From JADFOB01 sp964651325 (GTDB lineage: Bacteria; Planctomycetota; Phycisphaerae; UBA1845): a stretch of 6,781 nucleotides of DNA. The first letter of the stretch is position 1. The number at the start of each line of letters is the position of its first letter. Where the stretch lies: contig CAZYXP010000193.1 in NCBI GenBank assembly GCA_964651325.1, forward strand, positions 1 through 6,781, read 5' to 3'. The notes beneath the pieces were generated by a model. The model did not search any database and was not told the DNA's origin. It saw nothing but the letters and a program-made list of their open reading frames with translations. Both the position numbers and the translations under genes were made by a program. This document shows positions 1 through 5,644 of this stretch, piece after piece.

Positions 1-187
1 AGGGCCCGTGATGGTCGGCGAAGTGTAGCCATCGAGGCGGGTGTTCGCAAGAAAGCGGCGGGCGCCGGAGCCGGGCGCCGAAACCGGTCCGCGGGAGCCG
101 GTCCGCCGGGGTGGTTCTTCGTTGCACGAGCTGGACGGCGCCCCGTGCGACCGGCCGGATGTACCGGCGGGGAGGAATCCATTAAGG

Positions 188-216
188 TTGGGGACAAAAA
201 GCCCGACGGCTATAGG
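188..216 (+). promoter_or_regulatory. Candidate sigma70-type promoter for the NYN-domain gene
   Basis: A TTGGGG element (188-193, 3 of 6 to the consensus -35) is followed after 17 bases by TATAGG (211-216, 4 of 6 to the consensus -10). Transcription would begin near 223, about 25 bases before the ATG at 248. This agrees with choosing that ATG over the in-frame GTG at 41 or TTG at 188, since a promoter here would lie inside the longer versions. The match is modest and rests on eye inspection only. Confidence 0.35.
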
Positions 217-247
217 AAAACCGGTCGCGGGCGAGCATACTTGTTCC

Positions 248-778
248 ATGCGGGATCACGTAGTCATCGACGGGAATAATTTGCTCCATGCCATGAATGA
301 CGCGGGGCTTATCCGCGGCGCGACCCGGGCCGCGTTGCTCCGCGCGTTGGAACCGTGGGCGGCCAAGATCGACCACGATATTACGCTTGTTTTTGACGGT
401 CCCCCGCCCCTGGAGGGGTTTCGCAAACCGGTGTCCTCGGACCGCATAAACGTGCTCTTCTCCGCCCCGCACACCGCCGACGACATCATCGTTCGGCTGA
501 TTCACGATGCGAAGCATCCCGAGAGACTGCGGATCGTTTCGTCGGACAAGGCCATCGCCTACGAGGCTCGCCGCCGCCGCAGCCGGGATGTTGCTTGCGC
601 GGAATTCATGGACGAATTGGCTCCTCAGCCAGAAATCGAAGCGGAATCCAAGCCGCCGCCGCCCGAAAAACCCCAAAGCGGGCTTTCCAAGGAGGAAACC
701 GACGGTTGGATGAGCACGTTTGGGCTCGATGAGGACGATGAGCCGTTCGACGGGTACAACGACATGCTGGGGAATTGA
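248..778 (+). CDS. NYN/PIN-like domain protein, YacP (Rae1) family; putative endoribonuclease
   Basis: This is a 176-residue cytoplasmic protein with no signal peptide. The NYN fold starts at once: IDGNNLL at residues 7-13 (acid D8), VFDG at 47-50 region (D50), TADD at 76-79 (D78/D79) and SSD at 98-100 (D100). These spaced acids are the metal-binding set expected of PIN/NYN nucleases. The family includes Bacillus Rae1/YacP, a ribosome-associated mRNA endonuclease; that this protein does the same is inference. After about residue 125 comes a Pro/Glu-rich linker, then LSKEETDGWMSTFGL (146-160) and an acidic tail, a short C-terminal helix-plus-tail seen in related proteins. The reading frame is open back to a GTG at 41, but those 69 residues are low-complexity Arg/Pro/Gly with no domain character. 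The ATG at 248 puts the first beta strand at residue 4, as is usual for the family. No Shine-Dalgarno precedes it. It converges on the glycosyltransferase gene. Confidence 0.83.
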   Translation: MRDHVVIDGNNLLHAMNDAGLIRGATRAALLRALEPWAAKIDHDITLVFDGPPPLEGFRKPVSSDRINVLFSAPHTADDIIVRLIHDAKHPERLRIVSSDKAIAYEARRRRSRDVACAEFMDELAPQPEIEAESKPPPPEKPQSGLSKEETDGWMSTFGLDEDDEPFDGYNDMLGN

Positions 779-781
779 GCG

Positions 782-957
782 GCTGCAATCTACCTGCAGC
801 AGGTGTCTGGCGAATGCCCCGGGAGGCCGCGCGGGCTGAGGCTCGCGGCTCGGGGGTGTTGCTGAATCAAGCGTGTTGCTGGATCAACTGGCGCTTGGGT
901 CCGCTACACATGACGCAAGGTTGTGCCACTGATCCGATGCCCGTGATGCGATCGGAT
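782..957. other. Convergent intergenic gap with two small inverted repeats
   Basis: Between the 3' ends of the two convergent genes there are two dyads. GCTGCA (782-787) faces TGCAGC (795-800) with a 7-base loop, overlapping an alternative ACCTG/CAGGT hairpin at 792-804. ATCCGAT (932-938) faces ATCGGAT (951-957) across 12 bases. Neither is followed by a T-run on either strand, so they are not convincing intrinsic terminators, although the convergent setting would suit transcription ends. An open frame here (TTG at 775 to 1071) has no recognisable domain and overlaps the glycosyltransferase antisense. Confidence 0.2.
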
Positions 958-1002
958 GGCTCGCGGACTCCTGGCAAACGTTGGTCGGGCGCGATTTGCC
1001 GA

Positions 1003-1956
1003 TCAGTCGAGTTCCGCCAACAGATTTCGCCAGGAATCGATCTCTCTAGCAGGATGAAACAGCGGCACTAGGCGTCGGCACCATCGCTGAAGCGACGCCA
1101 GAAACCGTGGGTCGGTTTCCACGCGGTCGAGCAGGTTGGCCAGAGATGCCGTATCGCCGACTGGAAATGCTCCCGGATAACGCGCGCCGAGGATACCCAC
1201 GGACCCGGGAATCCGCGAGGCGATCACTGGCGTTCCGACCGCGATGGCCTCCCCAAGTACGTTGGCGCCGCCCTCCATCTTCGATGTCAACGCCATCACG
1301 CGCGATCGGCCTAGAACGCGGAGCGTCTGCCACCTCGGCAGTGGGCCGAGAAACGTGTATCGCGGCTCCGATTGGCCATGGGTCCGCGCTCGTCGATCCA
1401 TGGCCGGGCTCAGGGCTTGGCCGATTTGCGTCACGTGAATCCGGGATGATCTCTTGAGCCGCTTGGCGGCCATCAACGTTCGAAAAGGGTCTTTCACGGG
1501 GCGCAAATGGCCGATCACGCAGACCTCGAACGCGCGGGTTCTGGGCTGCGGCAGGCTGCGCGGCGGCTTCACGGACTGATAAATCACGCGGCACTTGGCG
1601 CGAATCCGGGTCGGGAGAAGGCGTAGGGCTTGCGGTTGCAGGGCGATCACGCGCCAGGCTTGATTCAGCGCGCGATCCACCGCTGCCGACGAGCCGAGGT
1701 CGCCGTACAGGTCGGTCCCCGTTAACGCCACGATCACCGGTCGATCGGGCCAGGCCTCGCGAAACCGGCGAATCGCGGGGTAGCTCTTCCGGGCGTGCAA
1801 GGCGAGCAGCAGATCATCGCTAGATCGGTGCTGCCCATTGGCAACGATGGACACCCGGTGGCCAAGCGCTCGAAGCATGCGCGACCACCTCAACGCGGTA
1901 ATGCGGTTGCCTTTGGTGGATCCGCTCGGCGCGGGTGTGGCGATGCAGATGTTCAT
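1003..1956 (-). CDS. senB: SenB-like family 4 glycosyltransferase (TIGR04348 type; selenosugar synthase family)
   Basis: This is a 317-residue GT-B-fold glycosyltransferase, the usual size for the family and apparently complete. N-terminal half: P8-A-P10 with KGNR at 15-18, then LHARKS (53-58), TGTDLYGD (79-86) and LQP (106-108). C-terminal half: GHLRPVKDP (149-157), and EGGANVLGE (228-236), which gives the EX7E pair E228/E236 that contacts the nucleotide-sugar donor in GT4 enzymes. It continues into GTPVIASRIPGSVGILG (241-257). The TGTDLY, GHLRPVKDP and SRIPGSVG combination is what I recall of TIGR04348, named SenB after work on selenoneine. SenB joins selenophosphate to a UDP-sugar to make a selenosugar. 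The substrate of this copy is inferred, not shown. It is cytoplasmic with no signal peptide. It lies 96 bases downstream of lptD on the same strand with no clear terminator between, so co-transcription is likely. The usual partners senA (EgtB-like) and senC (SelD-like) are not in the window. The start ATG has no Shine-Dalgarno. Confidence 0.85.
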   Translation of the reverse strand: MNICIATPAPSGSTKGNRITALRWSRMLRALGHRVSIVANGQHRSSDDLLLALHARKSYPAIRRFREAWPDRPVIVALTGTDLYGDLGSSAAVDRALNQAWRVIALQPQALRLLPTRIRAKCRVIYQSVKPPRSLPQPRTRAFEVCVIGHLRPVKDPFRTLMAAKRLKRSSRIHVTQIGQALSPAMDRRARTHGQSEPRYTFLGPLPRWQTLRVLGRSRVMALTSKMEGGANVLGEAIAVGTPVIASRIPGSVGILGARYPGAFPVGDTASLANLLDRVETDPRFLASLQRWCRRLVPLFHPAREIDSWRNLLAELD

Positions 1957-2052
1957 GCCCGTAGTGTAGCGATTCAGAATGGTCGAGGCGTGCCCCGATC
2001 CGAACCGCGCCCGTCAGGAAGCGACCCGACCTACAATGACCACCGTCGGTTC
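1957..2052 (-). other. lptD-senB intergenic spacer without an intrinsic terminator
   Basis: The 96 bases between the lptD stop and the senB start hold competing weak dyads. CGGTTC (2047-2052) pairs with GAACCG (2002-2007), and GTCGG (2045-2049) pairs with CCGAC (2026-2030). There is no T-run, so no intrinsic terminator is evident and read-through from lptD is expected. On the minus strand TACACT (1968-1963) sits 6 bases before the senB ATG. It resembles a -10 box but has no -35 partner. Confidence 0.3.
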
Positions 2053-4977
2053 TTAGTCGTTCTTCAATTTTGTGCCCGTGGCCAATCCTGTAAAGCGCTT
2101 CGAGCCGAGCCCGACATTGGGCAGACCCTCGGGCCAGATGCTGAAACTGACGCCGAAGTCGTCCTCGGCGTCATCGAGTTGGAAGGAAAGGGCGGTATAC
2201 CATCTCGGGAATTTGCGGATCAGGCCGACGGTGAAATCGAGCGTGCGGCCGCGCTCCAAATCAAAAAGCTCACGAAGCGCAATCGTGTGCTTCTCGGACA
2301 GCCGGTAGTTGAAATCGAAGGCGGCCAGGTTGGAATCGGTTTCTTCGATGTAGCGGTATCCGATTAGATAGCTCAAACGCGGTGTTCGCTCTACGGCCAG
2401 CGACAGGTTGAAAAGGTCAACCTCGCCGTCGTTGAGATCGTAGTTTAGCTCGCTAAGCAGCGTGGTTCGATCGTTGATGCGCCACGCCGTCGCCGAATTG
2501 AGATAGTTGCGCGCGATGCTGTTTTCCGGCCGGCTAAACGACGTATATCCGTTGGTGAAATGTCGATCGGTGGCATCGTCGAACAGGCCCAGCTCAACGT
2601 CTAAGGTTAGGAAATCGACGACCCGCCGATCTTCTCCCTCGCCTCGTTTCGTCTGCCATCGCTGGCGAACGCCCAGTTGCACGCCGCTGGTGCCGTCGAT
2701 GCTGTCGACCACCTCGCCGGCCACCGTGGAATCAAACGGAAAGAGTTCCTCGGCGTCGTGGTTGGCGCCCGCGACCCAGGCGGTGAAATCCGGTTTGATG
2801 ATGTGGCGCACCCCGTGTATGTCGAAGAGCTCCGAGCGGGCGTGCGGATAGATACGCCAGAAATACAGGCTGCCCCGCACGCCAGCCGTGCCCAGAAGCC
2901 GCCCAATGCCGCCATCTTCGGGTGAATCGTCGTAGGCCGTGCCCCGAACCGAAGCGAACGGAACCACACGAAGGGGGCCCAGATCAAGCGGCACGCTGAC
3001 TTCCTGCCGGGTGTCCGCGCGCCCGACCATGCCGGACGCCGCGGTTCGTCCGTCCACCAGGAAATCAAAAAACGACTGATCCGCGGGCCGAAACCGGAGG
3101 AACCCCATCCGATTCTCGCTATAAAGGGTTCCCCATGTTCCAACCGGCTGGCCGGCGACAAAAAACGCCACCTCAGGAAATCGCTCCGTTTGCGTCGTGA
3201 AATCCATCACGCGCGTTTGGGCGGTCAGGGTTAGCGCCCAGTTGTCCCGCTGCTTCTTCAGATAGACCAGCGTTTCCTGCTTCTTGTCGTTGTCGAATTC
3301 CTTTTCGAAGTATTCTTCCAGGAACGCTTCGTCTGAGATGTAGGATAGCTCGAAGGTGAGTTGCCAGTCATCTTCCAGGTACTGGCGATGGCGCAACAAC
3401 GCGCGGCCGCGAAGGTCGGAGCGGGCGGTCTCGCGACGGCGGCGCCCGAGGTTGTCCTCGCCGTCGTCGTGGATGACGTAAGTTCTGGCCAGCCCAAAGT
3501 AGTTTTCTCGCTCGTAGTCGACATCAATGCCGATCGCCGGTCCGCGTTCTGAAAAATAATTGAGGCTGAGGGTTCCGTCGAAGCCATCCGGTGTTTCCAG
3601 GCCAAACACGTTGAACAGATTCAGGTCCAGTTCCTTTTCGACGCCGAAGTCATCGCTGAATCCCGTACGAAAGCTGCGAATGGCGGTTTCGCTGGCGTCA
3701 ATGTCGCCCGTGAGGTAAGGCCACCAAAACAGCGGCACGTTGCTGGCGCGAAAAGATGCGTCCTTGATCTCAAAGCCGCCGGCGCGGAGCGTGCCGCGCT
3801 TACCCGTCGGCTCGAGCGGCGTTCGGTTGATGAGGCGAACTTCTCGCGCCGCCAAATGGTAATGCGGCGTGTGAAACTCACTCGTGGTGAGAATCGCGTC
3901 TTGGGCGGAAAACTCGTTGGCTTGGTGCTGGCGGACTTCGGAAGCGCGTATGTACAGAGTCACGTTGCGACCTTCGACCGTCGTATGCACCACCGCGTCG
4001 AGGATCAGCGCCTTTTCGTGGACAAAATCGTAGAAGAGGCGATCGGCGCGAACGGTGATCGGCCCCTGCTGCATCTGAACATCGCCCTCAAGGTAGATGC
4101 CATCAATAGCTCGATCCCCGAAGGGGCCGGTCATGCGCTGGCGGTTGGCTCGGTTTCGTCGGCGCTTACGCTGCGACGCGGCGGGTGTGTCCCCATCGCC
4201 TGATTCATCCGGACCCGCCTCCTTGGGCATGTAGACCACAACCGAGTCGGCCCGGATTTCCAGGTAATTGTTGATGTCCGGATCGCCCCGCGACAGATAT
4301 ACGCCGCCGACTACCGTCACGACCTCGCGTTCGTCAACGGATTGGGTGGTGACCTCGCCGGGAGCCTGGAAAATAATGGGGGGGGTGATCTTCAGTTTTG
4401 CTTTGCTTAGCGACAGCCCGCTGGTGTCCAGGACGCTAAGGGACGAATCTATATCGCCCGTGAACACCTCCGCCTGAGAAAGGGCGCTTCGAATCGCGTT
4501 CCCTTTCTGGTAGACGCTTCGGTCGGCAGAGGACTCATGAGCGATGTCGTTGGCGGTGAGTTCAATTTCAGCGAAGGTGTTGAGCGTGACAAACAAGGCC
4601 GGGGCGGTCGTGAGCGTGCCGGCCGGCTCGACGATTTCGGCATCACGCCAGAGGAGGATCTCCAGGTGCCGGTATGGGCGCCCCTCGAACTCCTCCTGCG
4701 TGATCCAAACAACGGCTTCCTTGGCCCGCAAGCTGTAGGTGGCCACGTCCGGCTGCTGCAATTGGAACCCACCCAGAAAGTGGGCCACGTCGGCACCATC
4801 GTCGGCTTGAAACAGGAACACCATCTCGCCGTCGAGCTCGGCGCCGGTCTCTGAAATGCCGCTCGGCGTTAGAGGCGTTTCAACTTCGTCGGCTATGGGG
4901 AAAAGACCCTGGGCGTTTGCGGACGCGGCCAGGATCGAAACCATGGCGCCAAGACCGAACAATGCCTGCCTCGCCAT
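2053..4977 (-). CDS. lptD: LPS-assembly outer-membrane protein LptD (OstA/Imp)
   Basis: LptD is the outer-membrane barrel that, with LptE, takes lipopolysaccharide from the LptA bridge and inserts it into the outer leaflet. This 974-residue protein is longer than the E. coli form (784). It begins with a signal peptide (residues 1-23; hydrophobic core GLGAMVSILA, cleavage after ANA). A region of unclear fold (about 25-180) follows. OstA/LptA-like beta repeats come at about 215-250 and 290-380, with ADRLFYDFVHEKALILDAVV (311-330), RASEVRQ (344-350) and DAILTTSEFHTPHY (360-373), all typical of LptD. NVPLFWWPYLTGD (413-425) is the family's conserved step from jellyroll to barrel. The barrel fills about 430-950 with alternating strands, including HIIKPDFTAWV (725-735). 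Between the two jellyroll parts sits a charged insert (about 252-288) with KRRRNRANRQR (271-281). There is no cysteine anywhere, so the disulfides of E. coli LptD cannot form. No Shine-Dalgarno precedes the ATG; a strong promoter lies about 100 bases upstream. senB follows on the same strand. Confidence 0.93.
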   Translation of the reverse strand: MARQALFGLGAMVSILAASANAQGLFPIADEVETPLTPSGISETGAELDGEMVFLFQADDGADVAHFLGGFQLQQPDVATYSLRAKEAVVWITQEEFEGRPYRHLEILLWRDAEIVEPAGTLTTAPALFVTLNTFAEIELTANDIAHESSADRSVYQKGNAIRSALSQAEVFTGDIDSSLSVLDTSGLSLSKAKLKITPPIIFQAPGEVTTQSVDEREVVTVVGGVYLSRGDPDINNYLEIRADSVVVYMPKEAGPDESGDGDTPAASQRKRRRNRANRQRMTGPFGDRAIDGIYLEGDVQMQQGPITVRADRLFYDFVHEKALILDAVVHTTVEGRNVTLYIRASEVRQHQANEFSAQDAILTTSEFHTPHYHLAAREVRLINRTPLEPTGKRGTLRAGGFEIKDASFRASNVPLFWWPYLTGDIDASETAIRSFRTGFSDDFGVEKELDLNLFNVFGLETPDGFDGTLSLNYFSERGPAIGIDVDYERENYFGLARTYVIHDDGEDNLGRRRRETARSDLRGRALLRHRQYLEDDWQLTFELSYISDEAFLEEYFEKEFDNDKKQETLVYLKKQRDNWALTLTAQTRVMDFTTQTERFPEVAFFVAGQPVGTWGTLYSENRMGFLRFRPADQSFFDFLVDGRTAASGMVGRADTRQEVSVPLDLGPLRVVPFASVRGTAYDDSPEDGGIGRLLGTAGVRGSLYFWRIYPHARSELFDIHGVRHIIKPDFTAWVAGANHDAEELFPFDSTVAGEVVDSIDGTSGVQLGVRQRWQTKRGEGEDRRVVDFLTLDVELGLFDDATDRHFTNGYTSFSRPENSIARNYLNSATAWRINDRTTLLSELNYDLNDGEVDLFNLSLAVERTPRLSYLIGYRYIEETDSNLAAFDFNYRLSEKHTIALRELFDLERGRTLDFTVGLIRKFPRWYTALSFQLDDAEDDFGVSFSIWPEGLPNVGLGSKRFTGLATGTKLKND

Positions 4978-5075
4978 GCTTGATTAGAATCCAAGTGGAA
5001 AGATTCGCGACTTCACGGGTCGGCCCGAAGGTGCCGCGCCTCACGTTACCAATAGCCTCCCGCAACGGCCCCGGC

Positions 5076-5103
5076 AGTATAGATATGCGGGGGGCGGTGT
5101 CAA
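5076..5103 (-). promoter_or_regulatory. Near-consensus sigma70 promoter for lptD
   Basis: On the minus strand a perfect TTGACA (5103-5098) is followed after 16 bases by TATACT (5081-5076, 5 of 6 to the -10 consensus). Transcription would start near 5069, giving an untranslated leader of about 92 bases before the lptD ATG at 4977. This is the best promoter match in the window and faces the right gene. It predicts steady housekeeping expression, as expected for an LPS-assembly gene. Confidence 0.68.
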
Positions 5104-5267
5104 ACTCGCTATTACGACCGCGAATCAACCCCCGCGGAGACGTGCGAATCGCCTGAAAATGCCGGGAAAGCAGTGGCACTTTAATGGCAGGATTGCGTTC
5201 TTGGGGGTTGGTGACTTGGGTTGGCCTGTGAAAATAGGGTATGGGCCGAAAAAATTCTGGTTTTCGC

Positions 5268-5296
5268 TTCCCTTGGGGCTGATTTCGAGATATACT
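5268..5296 (+). promoter_or_regulatory. Candidate promoter of the small RNA
   Basis: TATACT (5291-5296) matches the -10 consensus at 5 of 6 positions. TTCCCT (5268-5273), 17 bases upstream, is a weak -35 (3 of 6). The predicted start is near 5303, which places the first hairpin and the terminator at 5417-5447 on one short transcript of about 145 bases. The -10 is good; the -35 is poor, so activity may depend on an activator or on a non-standard sigma factor. Confidence 0.42.
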
Positions 5297-5385
5297 AAGC
5301 GTAGCTAAGGAATGGCGAACTAGCACCAGGGGTGGCTGGATTGTCCGATTGTTCGATTCACCCCCACTGGTTTAAGAATCACTCG

Positions 5386-5408
5386 CCGTCCAAACCCCCA
5401 TTGGACGG
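5386..5408 (+). other. Perfect 8-bp hairpin with ACCCCCA loop
   Basis: CCGTCCAA (5386-5393) is exactly complementary to TTGGACGG (5401-5408), leaving a 7-base loop ACCCCCA (5394-5400). It stands 8 bases before the terminator stem and has the same loop length and a similar C-rich loop. It is not followed by a T-run, so it is not itself a terminator. It is best read as a domain of the candidate small RNA. Confidence 0.7.
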
Positions 5409-5416
5409 TTCCCCAA

Positions 5417-5447
5417 GGCCCGGTCCACCCCACCGGGCCACTTTTTT
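5417..5447 (+). terminator. Rho-independent terminator, rightward
   Basis: GGCCCGGT (5417-5424) pairs perfectly with ACCGGGCC (5432-5439) across a 7-base loop CCACCCC. After AC comes a run of six T (5442-5447). An 8-bp stem with 7 G-C pairs plus a U-run is a textbook intrinsic terminator. It points rightward, yet no protein gene ends upstream on this strand: lptD is transcribed the other way. It must therefore end a non-coding transcript that starts in this intergenic region. Confidence 0.85.
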
Positions 5448-5504
5448 GCGCTGTTCTTTCTTGGAACCAGCGTCACCTCACTTCCAGTGGCCAAAAAGAA
5501 CCGG

Positions 5505-5533
5505 TCGCGATTCTTCGTCATGGCTCCTATAAT
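5505..5533 (+). promoter_or_regulatory. Candidate promoter for the RND adaptor gene
   Basis: TATAAT (5528-5533) is a perfect -10 hexamer. The -35 position 17 bases upstream reads TCGCGA (5505-5510, 3 of 6). It lies just beyond the terminator at 5417-5447, so it would give the adaptor gene a transcript independent of the small RNA. The leader would be about 170 bases and would contain both REP-like palindromes, which is long and slightly counts against it. Confidence 0.4.
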
Positions 5534-5552
5534 CCCGGCAGGCATGTGTGTT

Positions 5553-5572
5553 CCGCAGGCTTACGCCCGCGG
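5553..5572. repeat. REP-like palindrome, copy 1
   Basis: CCGCAGGC (5553-5560) faces GCCCGCGG (5565-5572) around a TTAC tetraloop, forming 8 positions with one A-C mismatch. The sequence is closely similar to a second copy 72 bases downstream, with the same spacing, the same loop start and a mismatch in the same stem arm. Short GC palindromes of this kind (REP/BIME-like, with GGCTTACGCC cores) are scattered between genes in many bacteria. Whether this one is multi-copy in the genome cannot be told from the window. Confidence 0.5.
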
Positions 5573-5624
5573 CGCTGATTAGAGCACCTGGCGCGGGCCC
5601 GGTGACATCTTGCGGTCCCGGGGT

Positions 5625-5644
5625 CCGAGGGCTTGCGTCCGCGG
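5625..5644. repeat. REP-like palindrome, copy 2
   Basis: CCGAGGGC (5625-5632) faces GTCCGCGG (5637-5644) around a TTGC tetraloop, with one A-G mismatch and one G-T wobble. Aligned to copy 1 it matches at 16 of 20 positions and is in the same orientation, so it is a direct repeat of a degenerate palindrome. It lies 65 bases before the adaptor start codon and would be in its leader, where a stable hairpin could affect transcript stability or translation. Confidence 0.48.

Larger units (their letters stand above)
5303..5447 (+). ncRNA. Candidate small RNA (or leader RNA) with C-rich hairpin loops
   Basis: A non-coding stretch bounded by a promoter-like -10 (5291-5296) and a strong intrinsic terminator (5417-5447). 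Inside it are three structural units. First, ACCAGGGGTG (5325-5334) can pair with CACCCCCACTGGT (5359-5371), enclosing an 8-base repeat (GATTGTCC, GATTGTTC, GATTCACC at 5339-5362). Second, a perfect 8-bp hairpin CCGTCCAA/TTGGACGG (5386-5393/5401-5408) has a 7-base loop ACCCCCA. Third is the terminator hairpin, with loop CCACCCC. C-runs appear in the 3' arm of the first unit and in both loops. GGGGTGG (5329-5335) is the exact complement of the terminator loop. No known RNA family was recognised: it is not tRNA, 6S or a riboswitch I know. It could instead be an attenuated leader for the adaptor gene 260 bases on, but a separate TATAAT lies between. Confidence 0.5.

Noticed and set aside
2..28. 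Possible last codons of an upstream rightward gene ending at TAG 26-28
   Set aside because: Only eight codons are visible, far too few to support a gene.
84..106. CCGGTCCGC direct repeat with a 14-base period (84-92 and 98-106)
   Set aside because: Only two short copies in very GC-rich sequence; no iteron or array pattern.
41..247. 69-residue N-terminal extension of the NYN protein from a GTG at 41, or a shorter one from the TTG at 188 preceded by GGAGGA (171-176)
   Set aside because: The extension is low-complexity Arg/Pro/Gly with no domain character, the NYN fold begins right at the ATG at 248, and a plausible promoter lies inside the extension. The GGAGGA-to-TTG spacing is about 11 bases, which is long, and the start would be non-ATG.
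775..1071. Open frame of 98 residues after the NYN gene
   Set aside because: TTG start inside the previous gene's last codons, no domain, Cys/Arg-rich composition typical of a chance frame, and it overlaps the glycosyltransferase antisense.
5311..5322. Minimal ORF ATG GCG AAC TAG preceded by AAGGA within the candidate RNA
   Set aside because: The purine run directly abuts the ATG, leaving no spacing for ribosome binding, and a three-codon ORF is expected by chance.
4880..5326. 148-residue leftward open frame over the lptD start
   Set aside because: It overlaps the lptD signal-peptide region in another frame, runs through the lptD promoter, and has no recognisable features.
5347..5365. GTTCGATTC at 5351-5359 resembles a tRNA T-loop
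   Set aside because: The flanking bases do not form a T-stem, and there is no acceptor stem or anticodon arm around it.
5461..5500. CACT/AGTG hairpin (5480-5490) followed by an A-run, considered as a leftward terminator
   Set aside because: The stem is only 4-5 bp. Read leftward, the matching T-run precedes the hairpin rather than following it, so it does not have terminator geometry.
5332..5532. 66-residue rightward open frame
   Set aside because: It reads straight through both stems of the hairpins and the intrinsic terminator, and its composition (Pro/Ser/His) looks non-coding.
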